The notes: generated by a model not told the origin, from the sequence alone. A stretch of 61,243 bases of DNA from [Candidatus Thermochlorobacteriaceae] bacterium GBChlB (GCA_000724175.1 JPGV01000027.1:19782-81024), one strand, 5' to 3'; positions 7,089-17,462 are shown, counted from the stretch's first letter. A program made the numbers and translations.

Positions 7089-9551
7089 ATGACTGCCCAT
7101 AGACCATCGAACGCACTGCTGGCGCGACTTGTCTGTATTTCTGCGCTGCTTATCAACGCCCCGCTGTTGGCGCAAACCGATTCGCTGAAGTTCAAAGAGC
7201 CCGACTTCGAACAGCGCGAACCGCGCTCCTATAAAGTCGTCGACATTAAGGTCGCTGGACTCTCGACAATTGAGGAAAAAGACGTCTTGGCGCGATTCCC
7301 AATTCAAGTCGGCAGAGAGATTACGATTCCCGGACAAGAAATTCCCGATGCCATCAAGCGGCTTTGGCGGCAAAAACTCTTCAGCGACATCAAGGTCGAG
7401 ATTGAAGAAAAAACGCTTGAAGGTGGCGTCTCACTGCTCGTCAGCGTCAGAGAATACCCTGTGCTGGCAGGCATCGAGATTGAAGGCAATCGGCAATACA
7501 GCAGTGAAGACTTGCTGAAAAAAATTCAACTGGTGCGCGGCGCCACCATCACCGAACAAGCCGCCGCCGCCGCCTATCAACGGCTTAAAAAATACTACGA
7601 AGAAGAAGGCTACCTGCTCACCAGCATTCGATACGAGCTCAAAGAGACAACAGGTGGAAAGGCGATTCTCTATTTCTACATCACCGAGAGCACGTATGTA
7701 ACCATCGAAGAAATTCGTTGGCATGGCAACAAAGCCTACGACAACTGGGGGCTGAACTGGTATCTGGAAGAAACTAAAGAAAACAACTGGCTGCGAAATA
7801 TCTTCGGACGCCCACGCTTAGACCGCAAAAAATTTGAAGAAGATAAAACGAAGCTCATCAATAATGTCTATCGCGCCAACGGCTACCGCGACGCGCGCAT
7901 TCTCTCGGACAGCGTGAGCTATTCGCCCGATAAAACCAAACTCTACCTCGACATCTACGTCTCCGAAGGCCCGAAGTATATTATTCGCAACGTGAAGTTC
8001 GAAGGCAATACGCTCTATCCAACCGAAGCATTAGAACAAGTTTTCGGCATCAAAAAAGGCGATGTCTATAATCAAAAGAAAATTCAGGAACGCCTGTCGT
8101 TTTCGCAAGAGGGGGGCGACATCAGTTCGCTTTATTTGGACAGAGGCTATCTCGGCTTCCGCACCGATTTGGAAGAAACTGTGGTTGCAGGCGACTCGGT
8201 GGATTTGAAAATTTTTATGAACGAAGGCAATCAATTTCGCATTCGGCAAGTCGCCATCAAGGGCAACACGAAAACAAAAGACCATGTGATTCGGCGCGAA
8301 CTCTACACGGTGCCGGGCGACCTATTCAGCCGTGAGAACATTATCCGCAGTATCAGGCAGCTGGCGCAGTTGAACTATTTCGATGCGGAAAAAATCAATC
8401 CCGATGTGCAACCGCGTCCGCAAACCGACGAAGTGGATTTAACCTACGAACTCGCCGAAAAACAAACCGACACGTTTAATGCGTCGGCAGGTTACAGCGC
8501 GGCAATTGGCTTGACAGGTGCGTTGGGCTTTACGTTCAACAATTTTTCGCTGCGCGACATCACGCGCGGCGACGCCTACACCCCGCTTCCGCATGGCGAT
8601 GGACAACGGCTCGATTTGCAATGGCAATTCGGAAACTTCAATTTCCAAACGCTCTCATTAAGCTTCACCGAACCGTGGGCGTTTGGTTCGCCAACGACGC
8701 TCGGGTTCAGCATTTTCGACACGCGCCAAAACTTCGGCATCGCCAGCCAACAAACTGGCGCAACGCTCTCGCTTGGTCGACGGCTGTCGTTTCCCGACGA
8801 TTACTTCCGAATCGATTACACCTTTCGCTATCAGCGCGTGCAGGGCGGATTCATCAGTCTCAACGCAACAATACCCGGACAGCCCGACGTCGCCGATGAG
8901 TTCTCAATCACGCAAATTATCTCACGCAACAGTTTAGACAATCCAATCTTTGCGCGGCGCGGCAGTGATGTCTCGCTCACGGCGCAATTGTCTGGCGGTC
9001 CGTTCCTGCCCGGTTCGATTGACTTTTACCGATTCGTGTTCAGAAACTCGTGGTATACGCCCGTCGTTGGAAACTTGGTCTTGCTGCTCAGCTCCGAGTT
9101 CGGCTTCTTGGGCAAGTTCAATGAAAACGATTTTATTCCGTTCCAAAATTTGTTCTTCATGGGCGGAAGCGGCATCTCGTTCATTCCGACGATCCCCTTG
9201 CGCGGCTACGACGACCAAGCTATCGGACCGTTCTCGACGGAACTGCAACGTGCGACGGGAAATTTCTATACGAAATTCGTCTCCGAGATTCGCTATCCGA
9301 TTTCGCTCAACCCGCAGGCGACCGTGTTTGCATTGGCGTTCATTGAGGGCGGCAACATTTGGGCGCGCGCTGGCGACGTGAATTTCGCCGACCTCAAACG
9401 CTCGGCAGGCGTTGGCGTGCGGCTCTTCTTGCCGATTATCGGTCTCGTCGGTCTGGATTACGGCTTTGGCTTCGACCGCACGCTCTTGCGTCCCGACCTG
9501 CCGAATCAAGGCTGGAAATTTATCTTCACGTTTGGTCAGTTCGCGCGCTAA
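7089..9551 (+). CDS. bamA: Outer-membrane protein assembly factor BamA
   Basis: 820 residues: signal peptide (about 1–29, ending PLLAQ), a series of POTRA repeats over roughly the first half (each with the beta-alpha-alpha-beta-beta pattern, for example the segments beginning VVDIKVAGL, IRNVKFEGN and IRQVAIKGN), then an Omp85 barrel ending in the aromatic KFIFTFGQFAR. It inserts beta-barrel proteins into the outer membrane. The ATG at 7089, 4 bases after the uppS stop, is preferred over the upstream start at 7041, which overlaps uppS and puts 16 basic residues before the signal peptide. Confidence 0.95.
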   Translation: MTAHRPSNALLARLVCISALLINAPLLAQTDSLKFKEPDFEQREPRSYKVVDIKVAGLSTIEEKDVLARFPIQVGREITIPGQEIPDAIKRLWRQKLFSDIKVEIEEKTLEGGVSLLVSVREYPVLAGIEIEGNRQYSSEDLLKKIQLVRGATITEQAAAAAYQRLKKYYEEEGYLLTSIRYELKETTGGKAILYFYITESTYVTIEEIRWHGNKAYDNWGLNWYLEETKENNWLRNIFGRPRLDRKKFEEDKTKLINNVYRANGYRDARILSDSVSYSPDKTKLYLDIYVSEGPKYIIRNVKFEGNTLYPTEALEQVFGIKKGDVYNQKKIQERLSFSQEGGDISSLYLDRGYLGFRTDLEETVVAGDSVDLKIFMNEGNQFRIRQVAIKGNTKTKDHVIRRELYTVPGDLFSRENIIRSIRQLAQLNYFDAEKINPDVQPRPQTDEVDLTYELAEKQTDTFNASAGYSAAIGLTGALGFTFNNFSLRDITRGDAYTPLPHGDGQRLDLQWQFGNFNFQTLSLSFTEPWAFGSPTTLGFSIFDTRQNFGIASQQTGATLSLGRRLSFPDDYFRIDYTFRYQRVQGGFISLNATIPGQPDVADEFSITQIISRNSLDNPIFARRGSDVSLTAQLSGGPFLPGSIDFYRFVFRNSWYTPVVGNLVLLLSSEFGFLGKFNENDFIPFQNLFFMGGSGISFIPTIPLRGYDDQAIGPFSTELQRATGNFYTKFVSEIRYPISLNPQATVFALAFIEGGNIWARAGDVNFADLKRSAGVGVRLFLPIIGLVGLDYGFGFDRTLLRPDLPNQGWKFIFTFGQFAR

Positions 9552-9566
9552 GGCGTTGTGAGTTGA

Positions 9567-9881
9567 TTACGACGGACGGTTTTTCGAGTCCACACGAAAT
9601 CCCATTGGCTCTTGAATCGGCTCGCCGACAATTTTTATCGTCCCGAAAGAGGTTTCGTATTTCTCAATGTTGTCTTGCAAGGCGATGAGCAGCGATTTGG
9701 CATGTTGTGGCGTCATAATAATCCGCGCGCTTATCCGTGCCTTCTGAACGCCGGGCAAAATTTTCGTAAAGTCAATCACAAACTCCGCCGGCGAGTGGTT
9801 GATAAGCACAAAGTTCGAGTAAATGCCCTCCGCCGTTTTGTCATCCAACTCGATGTTGATTTGAACTTGCTGTTCGTTCAT
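9567..9881 (-). CDS. DUF3467 family protein
   Basis: 104 residues, matching the DUF3467 pattern: an acidic start, then GIYSNFVLINHSPAEFVIDF, RISARIIMTPQHAK and an amphipathic C-terminal helix (LLIALQDNIEKYE). Members are small cytoplasmic proteins of unknown function that are common in Bacteroidota/Chlorobiota. It converges on bamA with 15 bases between the stops, and lies 20 bases downstream of the PLP enzyme gene on the same strand, with which it may be transcribed. Confidence 0.85.
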   Translation of the reverse strand: MNEQQVQINIELDDKTAEGIYSNFVLINHSPAEFVIDFTKILPGVQKARISARIIMTPQHAKSLLIALQDNIEKYETSFGTIKIVGEPIQEPMGFRVDSKNRPS

Positions 9882-9901
9882 ATTTGTCTGATGGTTCGTG
9901 A

Positions 9902-11089
9902 TTACTTCGCCACCGCAACTTGTTCAATTGCGGCGTCGAGCGCCGTTTTCAAGTCGGTTATCAAATCGTCTTTTTCTTCAATGCCGATGGAAAGCCGCAC
10001 GACGCCTTCGGTGAGCCCAAGTTGCAGCCGTCGCTCTTTTGGCACGGCAGCGTGCGTCATTTCCCAAGGGTAGCAGACTAAGCTCTCCACGCAGCCCAAG
10101 CTCTCTGCAAACGTAAAAATGTTGAGCTGCCGAATGAAGCCCTCCACTCGTTCACGCGAGCCTAAATCGACGGTTACAATGCCGCCGAAGCCTTTGGGCA
10201 TTTGGCGTTGGGCAAGCGCATGCTGTGGGTGCGACGCAAGTCCGGGATAATAGACTTTCTCGACCGCGTGATGTGATTGCAGAAAGTCGGCGACGGCTTG
10301 CGCATTCTCGCAGTGCCGCTCCATTCGAATCGACAGCGTTTTAATCGAGCGCATCAGCAGCCAGCAGTCAAACGGGCTTGGGACAGCACCGACGGCTTTC
10401 TGATGAAACTTGAATTTTTCGTAGAGGTCTTTTCGAGTGGTCATCAATGCGCCGCCCACAATGTCGGAGTGTCCGCCCAAGTATTTTGTGGTGCTGTGCA
10501 AAGAGACATCAATGCCCAACTCGATCGGCTGCTGCAAATACGGGCTTGCAAATGTGTTATCAACGACGGTCAAGATGTTCTTCGCGCGCGCAAGTGCAGA
10601 GACGGCACGAAGGTCGCAAAGCCGAAGCATCGGGTTCGTTGGCGACTCTAAATAAATGAGTTTGGTTTTCGGAGTGATGGCGTTTTCCAACGCGCCAAGG
10701 TCGGCAGGATTGACAAACGTGAACACAATTCCGTATTTTGAGAGGACTTGGGTGAAGTAGCGCACCGTTCCGCCGTAGAGGTCGTCGCCAGCAACGATAT
10801 GGTCGCCGGGCTCGAGGAGGCTCATCACGCCCGCAAGTGCGGCAAGTCCCGATGAAAACGCATTGGCATACGCAGCGTTCTCCAGGGCGGCGAGAACGGT
10901 CTCCAATTGTTGGCGCGTCGGATTTTGCGCCCGCGAGTATTCAAAGCCGCCGCGCGGCTGATTGATGTCGTCCTGTTTGTAAGTCGTAGCAAGCGAGAGC
11001 ATTGGCACAACGGCACCCGTTGCCTCGTCGGCCTCTTGCCCGTGATGAATCGACTTGGTTGTAAATCCGAACTGTTTTGACTCCGTCAT
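9902..11089 (-). CDS. Cys/Met metabolism PLP enzyme (cystathionine gamma-synthase or gamma-lyase)
   Basis: 395 residues of fold-type I PLP enzyme. Asp177 (VVDNTF) would bind the pyridine nitrogen, and Lys202 in STTKYLGGH forms the Schiff base. YSRAQNPTRQ near residue 51–60 supplies the phosphate-binding Tyr/Arg of the neighbouring subunit. The ATG at 11089 is used; an open frame runs upstream to 11272 but encodes a Cys/Arg-rich tail that overlaps the divergent cyclase gene. Synthase, gamma-lyase and methionine gamma-lyase cannot be told apart by eye, so no symbol is given. No other methionine genes are adjacent. Confidence 0.88.
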   Translation of the reverse strand: MTESKQFGFTTKSIHHGQEADEATGAVVPMLSLATTYKQDDINQPRGGFEYSRAQNPTRQQLETVLAALENAAYANAFSSGLAALAGVMSLLEPGDHIVAGDDLYGGTVRYFTQVLSKYGIVFTFVNPADLGALENAITPKTKLIYLESPTNPMLRLCDLRAVSALARAKNILTVVDNTFASPYLQQPIELGIDVSLHSTTKYLGGHSDIVGGALMTTRKDLYEKFKFHQKAVGAVPSPFDCWLLMRSIKTLSIRMERHCENAQAVADFLQSHHAVEKVYYPGLASHPQHALAQRQMPKGFGGIVTVDLGSRERVEGFIRQLNIFTFAESLGCVESLVCYPWEMTHAAVPKERRLQLGLTEGVVRLSIGIEEKDDLITDLKTALDAAIEQVAVAK

Positions 11090-11181
11090 GGCTGTAAGTG
11101 TTGCGGTGTTTTCAAAAAGCGGCTTTGTTCGGCAAGTTATCGTAAATTCAACAAGGTAAAAAATCCAACAATACGCCATCG

Positions 11182-12162
11182 ATGAGCAGTCGTAACAAAC
11201 ATCTTGAGAACGCAAAAGAAGTCTTTCAAGCAGAGTTTGAGATTTCCGCGCACGCCGACGCAGTCGCCGCAAACGATGCGCTCTCCAAAGCCGAATTGCT
11301 GAACGAGTACAAAATACTAGCGAAGGAATACAAAATTCTGCTCCGACAAGCGGTCAAGATTACAAGCATCGGCGACTCGACACAGGAAAAACTTGTAACG
11401 AATCAAGAGAAACTCAAAGAGTTGAATCTCAAAGTGCGTTCTGCCTACAAAGAACTCAGCGAGAAAGCGATGCAGCTTGCCGACGCCTACAAGATGCTCA
11501 AAGAGGCACAGCAAAAATCGGACGTCTTGCTGCTCAATATCTTGCCCGAAGCCATCGCCAATCGGCTCAAAAAAGGCGAGACGCTCATCGCTGATAATTT
11601 TAAGGAAGTAACGGTTCTCTTTGCGGACATCGTCGGCTTTACGGCAATGTCGTCGAAAATTCCGCCCGAAGAGTTGATTGCGTTGCTGCAAGAAGTCTTT
11701 ACGCTCTTCGATGATTTATGCGACGAGCTGGCGCTTGAAAAAATTAAAACCATCGGCGATTCGTATATGGTCGTCGGCGGCTTGCCCGAAGCGCGTCCCG
11801 ACCATGCCGAAGCCGTCGCTGAAATGGCGTTGGGTATGATAGAGGGATTAAAAACCCTCAAAGCCGCACAGCAGCACTCGTTAGCGATTCGCATCGGCAT
11901 TCACAGTGGCGAGGTCATTGCAGGCGTGATTGGCAAAAAGAAATTTGTGTATGATTTGTGGGGCGATACGGTCAACACTGCCGCGCGTATGGAGTCGCAA
12001 GGCATGACAGGACAAATTCATGTCTCCAGCGCGACATTTGAGCTGCTCAAAGAAAAATATGTGTTCGGCACGCGCGGCGCCGTAACGATAAAAGGCAAAG
12101 GCGATATGCAAACCTATTTCCTCACGGGCAGAAAAGTGGAACAACGCATTATGATTGTGTAA
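11182..12162 (+). CDS. Class III adenylate cyclase, cytoplasmic
   Basis: 326 residues. The N-terminal half (about 35–120) is charged and helical, probably a coiled coil that leads into the catalytic domain through SDVLLLNILPE. Metal-binding Asp149 (FADIVGF) and Asp193 (TIGDSYM) are present. Lys189 and Asp258 (YDLWGD) occupy the base-recognition sites and predict ATP, not GTP. Asn265 and Arg269 (NTAARM) complete the active site. No membrane segment or recognisable sensor domain is present, so the input signal is unknown. It is divergent from the PLP enzyme. Confidence 0.9.
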   Translation: MSSRNKHLENAKEVFQAEFEISAHADAVAANDALSKAELLNEYKILAKEYKILLRQAVKITSIGDSTQEKLVTNQEKLKELNLKVRSAYKELSEKAMQLADAYKMLKEAQQKSDVLLLNILPEAIANRLKKGETLIADNFKEVTVLFADIVGFTAMSSKIPPEELIALLQEVFTLFDDLCDELALEKIKTIGDSYMVVGGLPEARPDHAEAVAEMALGMIEGLKTLKAAQQHSLAIRIGIHSGEVIAGVIGKKKFVYDLWGDTVNTAARMESQGMTGQIHVSSATFELLKEKYVFGTRGAVTIKGKGDMQTYFLTGRKVEQRIMIV

Positions 12163-12216
12163 CGAAGCCCGAAGAATAGCATGTCGAGATGCTGTTTTGG
12201 TTAAACGCTTTATCTG

Positions 12217-15200
12217 TCAGCGCAAGATGCCCGCAAAGGCGTTGCGCGCGCCGTCGGCAAGGAAGTTGAAATCGAATAGCACGCCGAAATGAAAACGCCA
12301 TTCGCGTCCGTAGGTAACAAAGTTGCGTCCATCGGGCGTAAAGAATTGGCTGCGCAGCGGCTGCGAAAATTCATCGAGCCCATAAGTGGCGCTGAAAAAG
12401 ACGCGCGTCGGGAAGAGATAAAACGACGGTGCTTCGAGCCGCAGCTCAACGCCGATGTCGCGCCGCCACTCGGAAAACGCCGGAACGCGCCACTGATTCC
12501 ATGCTGCACCCACATCGAAAAACGTCGAGAGGTAAAGTTTATCGAAATAAAATTGCATGAACTGCACATTGATATTCTCGACGATAGGGAATCGATACTC
12601 GAGGTGCAGGAACGTGGCTTGGTCTCCGCCGATGGCAAAGTATTCATAGCCGCGCATGCCGAGCAAGCCTGAAATAAAATTGTTGAAAAAGAGGTCGGTT
12701 TCTTTCGGCGTAAAGTTGAATGCGGAGTAAGAGCGCACCGTGAGCGTGTGTCGAAAGCGCGAACTCCATGTCGGGAGCGGCAGATGAAAATTCAAGTCCG
12801 TGATGAGCCGCGCAAACGAGAAATTTTCATACACGGGTCGAAAGGTGCTGCTGCCTTGGTCAAATTTCAAATCGCGTTGCAAGCTGCTGTTCTCGTAGTC
12901 GAGGCGAATGCGCGAGAAAAAGCCGACGGGGTTGATGGCAGTGTGAATCGTGCGAGCGCGCAAGTCCATGTTCCAAACGAAAGAAACTGTTCGCCCGATG
13001 AAATATGTGTCGGAGCTGGCTGGCACAAGTTGGTTGATTGGCTCCCAAAAAAACGAGCCGATTTTTGAAGCATAAGGGCTGAGCGAAAATGTGAGCCTGA
13101 ACATACTCGCCTGAAAGAGCCAGAACTCAATCGGCATACGAAAGCGGAACGACAAATCGAACTGCGTGAGCGTGTAAAACACATTTGCCGACGCGCTATC
13201 AAGACCCACATTGATGCGTGCGCCGTCCGTAACATTGCGCGTTTGGTGAAATACATCGAGCGTAAATTTCGGCAACATGGAGGCGGGCAGAAAATTTTGG
13301 TCAGTGTATTCAAACGAGAGGAAAGCGTCGCGCTCTAAATCCAAGATGCTGGCTAAGCCGCCTGCACCGCCCGACTGTCCCGACCCAGGCGCAAGGGCAA
13401 CCGAGCCGAAAAACCCCAGTCTGCCCAAGAGTTCGGACGAGCCAAAGGCAACGCCGAGCTTCGTCGCCCGCCATGTATCTTTGAGAAAACTGCCTTGCGA
13501 TTTGGCATACGCATCAAAGCGAAGAATGGGCAGAACCTGAAAGCCTGAGAACGTTTGTGAATACTCGCGTTCCGGGAAGGTCGGATAAGTTGAATCGTCG
13601 AATGTCGCCAGCGATAAAAGCGTCGGCGAAAGCACTTTGCTCGAGTCAATCGTCGCGCCAGCATTGAGCGATGCTAATTCGGGCGATGAGAGTGTGAGCG
13701 ACGAGGTTTTCGGTGAAACGGGCCGGCGCACATATGTTGCATTCGGATGTTGAAGCGGTTGCGCGTTTTTGAGCAGCGAAATTTTGTATCCGTCCGATGT
13801 GAAGTTCGCAAACGCCAAGTCGCCTGATGGACTCGATGACGGCATGAACGCGCCGCCAACGACGTTGGTGAGCTGCTCGACGAGATGGGTTTCTAAATTG
13901 GCGCGGTAAATGTTGAAAATGCCTGTGCGATTGCTTGCGAAGTAAAGATATTTTCCGTCGGGCGAATAGGACGCGTCGCGCTCATCGAGGTCGTCGCGGT
14001 CGAGCAGCGAGTCGCCATAGACGACGGGAAACATTGTCCAAACGGCGTCTTGTCCGCGATGGTAAATCATGAGTTTGCGCCGCCCGTTTAGGCCGAGCGA
14101 GAAAACGATGCTTTTTCCATCGGGCGAATACGACGGCAAGTGAACCTGTTCGCCGTTTGAAAAATTGGTCAGGCGACGAAGCGATGTTTGCGCTGAATCC
14201 AGAACGCCCTCGACCACGTTTTGTGTGCCGTCTTTTTGCTCGACGGCGACGAAGTGTTTGGCGTCGGGCGAGAGCGCGGGCGTTTCAAGTCGAAGTTGTG
14301 TCGTTAGGCGCATCTCCTGTTTTGAATCGAGGTCGAAGACGAATAGGTCGTTATACTTTTGAATTTGAAAGGTTGTGCCAACGTATTTGGAGTAATAAAG
14401 TTTCTTTCCGTCGGGCGAGACGGTGATGCGCGACGTCGCGCCAGCAAGTAAGACGCCCTGATGCGATGCGCCGAAGTGAAACCCGCAGACGCGGCATTGA
14501 TTGCCGCCTTCCTGCGCTTTGCCAAGCGCAAAGAGGTCGCGCACCGTTGGTCGATAACCCGATGCTTCGGGCTTGAGCGAATCGCCTTGCAGGTCTCGTT
14601 CCAAAACAACATGTCCGCCGAAATCTGCGCCGAGATTGGAGATGTAGTAGAGCTTCTTGCCGTCGGGCGAAAATGCGGGATAGGCATTGGCGTAGCCGCG
14701 AGTTTCAATAAGTTTTCCCTCAACGCGGTTCGCCAACACATTTGAAATTCTCGATTGATAATCACGCTCGACATAGGTTCGCCACTCGCGGTAAATGTCG
14801 TCGGAGGATTTTTGATACGTGGCTTCAAGCGCGTGATGAACATTTAACTGAGCAAGCGACGCAAAATTTTTGCACAACTGCTCCAACTTTTCCTCGCCGT
14901 AGCGCTCCGCCAAAAATCTTGTCAGTGCGTAGCCCGAATTGTAGGTGAACTCGAACTCAATGCCTTTTTTGGACGCATAGTTCGAGAGTTCATCGAGCGA
15001 GAAGATTTTTTTATCGAGCGCAAGCGAGCGCAAAATCATATCGCGGTGGCTGTCCCACGTGTCGTAGCCAAGTTCGGGACGCTGATACTGCGCAACGCCT
15101 TCCGCGAGCCAAAACGGGAGATTAACGCCCGCAACAGGATACGAGACCAACACATTTGGAAATCCATACAAAATATCAGGACGGCGCACCGGCTCATAGC

Positions 15201-15663
15201 CAAAACCCTGTAAATACACGGCAGGAACGCCAGTGCCGAACTTCATCGCTGCCGTCAGCGTAACAATGTGCGTGAATTCATGCGTAATGACGTTGCGTAG
15301 CCAATTGTGCTGACCGCGCAAGCCGAATTCCAACGCGGGCGCCCAGATTTCAATTTTATTCTCGAAAAAATAGGCTCCGCCGTTGGAGTAGTCGTCAGTG
15401 TCTTTAATGATGATATTGACCTTGCCCGGCTCGTGGTGGTAGAGTGAGGTGAGGGGCGCGTAAATTTCTTCGGCGATTTTAGCGGCGACGCGTGCGGAGC
15501 GTTCCGCGCCCTCATGAAAATTTACTGTGAAGTGCGCCGTCTCAATCGTTTTCCATTTGAGTTCGGGGTGGCTGTATGCCTCGGGCTGCGCGTAGAGCCG
15601 TGCCGACGCAGCGCACAAAAATAGCAGCAGTAAAAAAGCAGCGCGGTTCAGCACAAGAGGCAT
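12217..15663 (-). CDS. Secreted metalloprotease with PD40 propeller and Omp85-like barrel
   Basis: 1148 residues in three parts. A signal peptide (about 1–26, ending RLYAQ) leads into a peptidase-MA-like domain with HEFTH (128–132) and a downstream WLAEGVAQY that could give the third zinc ligand. A long middle part repeats the PD40/TolB-type strand motif FSPDGKKLYY or YSPDGKYLYF at least six times, a beta-propeller. The last 400 or so residues are rich in alternating hydrophobic strands and contain LGMRGYEYFAIGGDQ, like the bacterial surface antigen barrel. I infer an outer-membrane-anchored surface or periplasmic enzyme. The start at 15663 gives a clean signal peptide; the upstream in-frame start at 15738 does not. 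Its substrate is unknown. Confidence 0.8.
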   Translation of the reverse strand: MPLVLNRAAFLLLLFLCAASARLYAQPEAYSHPELKWKTIETAHFTVNFHEGAERSARVAAKIAEEIYAPLTSLYHHEPGKVNIIIKDTDDYSNGGAYFFENKIEIWAPALEFGLRGQHNWLRNVITHEFTHIVTLTAAMKFGTGVPAVYLQGFGYEPVRRPDILYGFPNVLVSYPVAGVNLPFWLAEGVAQYQRPELGYDTWDSHRDMILRSLALDKKIFSLDELSNYASKKGIEFEFTYNSGYALTRFLAERYGEEKLEQLCKNFASLAQLNVHHALEATYQKSSDDIYREWRTYVERDYQSRISNVLANRVEGKLIETRGYANAYPAFSPDGKKLYYISNLGADFGGHVVLERDLQGDSLKPEASGYRPTVRDLFALGKAQEGGNQCRVCGFHFGASHQGVLLAGATSRITVSPDGKKLYYSKYVGTTFQIQKYNDLFVFDLDSKQEMRLTTQLRLETPALSPDAKHFVAVEQKDGTQNVVEGVLDSAQTSLRRLTNFSNGEQVHLPSYSPDGKSIVFSLGLNGRRKLMIYHRGQDAVWTMFPVVYGDSLLDRDDLDERDASYSPDGKYLYFASNRTGIFNIYRANLETHLVEQLTNVVGGAFMPSSSPSGDLAFANFTSDGYKISLLKNAQPLQHPNATYVRRPVSPKTSSLTLSSPELASLNAGATIDSSKVLSPTLLSLATFDDSTYPTFPEREYSQTFSGFQVLPILRFDAYAKSQGSFLKDTWRATKLGVAFGSSELLGRLGFFGSVALAPGSGQSGGAGGLASILDLERDAFLSFEYTDQNFLPASMLPKFTLDVFHQTRNVTDGARINVGLDSASANVFYTLTQFDLSFRFRMPIEFWLFQASMFRLTFSLSPYASKIGSFFWEPINQLVPASSDTYFIGRTVSFVWNMDLRARTIHTAINPVGFFSRIRLDYENSSLQRDLKFDQGSSTFRPVYENFSFARLITDLNFHLPLPTWSSRFRHTLTVRSYSAFNFTPKETDLFFNNFISGLLGMRGYEYFAIGGDQATFLHLEYRFPIVENINVQFMQFYFDKLYLSTFFDVGAAWNQWRVPAFSEWRRDIGVELRLEAPSFYLFPTRVFFSATYGLDEFSQPLRSQFFTPDGRNFVTYGREWRFHFGVLFDFNFLADGARNAFAGILR

Positions 15664-15746
15664 CTCCGTTTTTTTTAAGTTGAGAACGCAAGATAGCGCG
15701 GGCGTAACGAAGAAATCAAGGTGCAACACTTGCCACACCGCCGCAA

Positions 15747-17462
15747 TTATTTCTGCTCCTTAAACTGCACGGTTTTCCATTGCTTGAAGAGGTCTTTCGC
15801 CTTGTTGCGCTGATACTTGCCTGTCGATGTTACGGGGATGTCGTCGCTAAACACGACCGCTTTGGGCTGCTTCGGAAACGGCAATTTCTCGGCGCAGTGT
15901 TTCAGGACATCGGCTTCCGAGAGCCTAACGCCATCTTTTAGTTGAACCAATGCGCCAACCTCTTCGCCATACCAATCATTCTCGAAGCCAACGGCGATGG
16001 CGCATTTGACACCAGCAATGCCGTTCAAGACTTCATCAATTTCGAGCGGTGAGAGATTGACGCCGCCACGAATGATGAGTTCTTTCAATCGCCCAGTGAT
16101 GAAAAAATACTTTCTGCCCTGCGCGTCCGTTTTGAAAAAGCCTTCGTCGCCCGAATGAAACCAGCCATGTTCAAAGGCTTTCATATTGGCGTCGTGATTT
16201 TGGTAATAGCCTTTCATCACGTTGTGTCCGCGAATCACAATTTCGCCGCGCCAGCCTTCACGCACTTTCTCGCCGCGCGTGTTGACAATGGCCATTTCAT
16301 TCGGCGGAATCGGCGTGCCAATCGAGGGAAATCCAAACTCGCTCATCCACTTTTGATGCTCATCGTCGGCAAGGTCGGTCGGCAAAAAGCATGAGTAGCA
16401 AGTCGTTTCCGAAAGCCCATAGCCGTGAACGATTTTTAACCCATAGCGCTTCTCGAAGTTCATGGCAAGCTCGACCGTGAGCGGTCCGGCGCCGCAAATA
16501 AAGTGTTTGAAGTTGGCAAGATTGTATCTCGAGATGTCGATATCAGCGTGCAGCAAAAATTGCAACAGCGTCGGCACTACGCTCACGATTTTGACAGTCT
16601 CTGCCGCAAGCCGTTCAAAAAAAACGTCGGTCTGAAATTTTTGGTTCAAGACGACACGCCCGCCGCAGACCATTGGCGTGATGAGCGTTACAACAATGCC
16701 ATTGACATGATGAATCGGTAAGACGCACATCATGGCGTCGCAGTTGCTTAAACCATGCCACCGCGAAATCGCGTCGGCATCGACGAGCAAATTATACTGC
16801 GTGAGAACAACGCCCTTCGGCAGCCCAGTGGTGCCAGAGGTATAGACAATCAACGCTTCGGTTTCGAGGTCGGCGTAGGTGGCGCGTTCTGCGTTGGTGT
16901 TTTTTTGTGCGACGCGCGTATCAGTGATCTGTGCTTGCCCGAACTCGTCGGAATAGGCGGAAATCGTTGAGTCGAATTCGCTCGAAGGAAGCAGGGTGAT
17001 ATCGAGTCCTAAATTTGAAATCGTCTCCATGAACTCGTCTCGCACGAAAGCGAGTTTCGTCTCGGAGTGTTCCAAAATGTATTTGATGCGCTCGGCGCCT
17101 TCGCCAATGTTGATAGGCACAACGGTCATGCCTGCGCACCACGCGGCGAAGTATTGCACAACTGTATCGATGTGGTTATATGACACGGTGGCCACACGGC
17201 TTTCCTCAATCAATCCCTGCGCGCGCAAATAGCTCGCCGTTTGAAATACCTTGCGACGAAACTCGTCGTAAGTGTAGCTGACAGCAACGCCGCCTTGGGC
17301 GTAGTAAGTGATAAATGGGTCGTTTTTATTTTCTTTCACACGCTGTTCCAGCAAGTCAAGAATGTTGATGTAATCGACGAAATAATTGGTCGGCATAAAT
17401 GTTTGCCCGTCAATCATGACGGCGTGCGCCTGATGCATTTGATAAATGAGCTGCTTATCCAT
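15747..17462 (-). CDS. AMP-forming acyl-CoA synthetase/ligase
   Basis: 571 residues of the ANL superfamily. P-loop YTSGTTGLPKGV, the aromatic segment GYGLSETT, the adenine-binding HSGDEG followed by ITGRLKELIIRGG (hinge), and the C-terminal catalytic Lys in STGKYQRNK are all present. It would activate a carboxylic acid as an acyl-adenylate and transfer it to CoA or a carrier. The substrate cannot be read from sequence. It lies 83 bases upstream of the metalloprotease on the same strand, with no functional link evident. Confidence 0.88.
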   Translation of the reverse strand: MDKQLIYQMHQAHAVMIDGQTFMPTNYFVDYINILDLLEQRVKENKNDPFITYYAQGGVAVSYTYDEFRRKVFQTASYLRAQGLIEESRVATVSYNHIDTVVQYFAAWCAGMTVVPINIGEGAERIKYILEHSETKLAFVRDEFMETISNLGLDITLLPSSEFDSTISAYSDEFGQAQITDTRVAQKNTNAERATYADLETEALIVYTSGTTGLPKGVVLTQYNLLVDADAISRWHGLSNCDAMMCVLPIHHVNGIVVTLITPMVCGGRVVLNQKFQTDVFFERLAAETVKIVSVVPTLLQFLLHADIDISRYNLANFKHFICGAGPLTVELAMNFEKRYGLKIVHGYGLSETTCYSCFLPTDLADDEHQKWMSEFGFPSIGTPIPPNEMAIVNTRGEKVREGWRGEIVIRGHNVMKGYYQNHDANMKAFEHGWFHSGDEGFFKTDAQGRKYFFITGRLKELIIRGGVNLSPLEIDEVLNGIAGVKCAIAVGFENDWYGEEVGALVQLKDGVRLSEADVLKHCAEKLPFPKQPKAVVFSDDIPVTSTGKYQRNKAKDLFKQWKTVQFKEQK

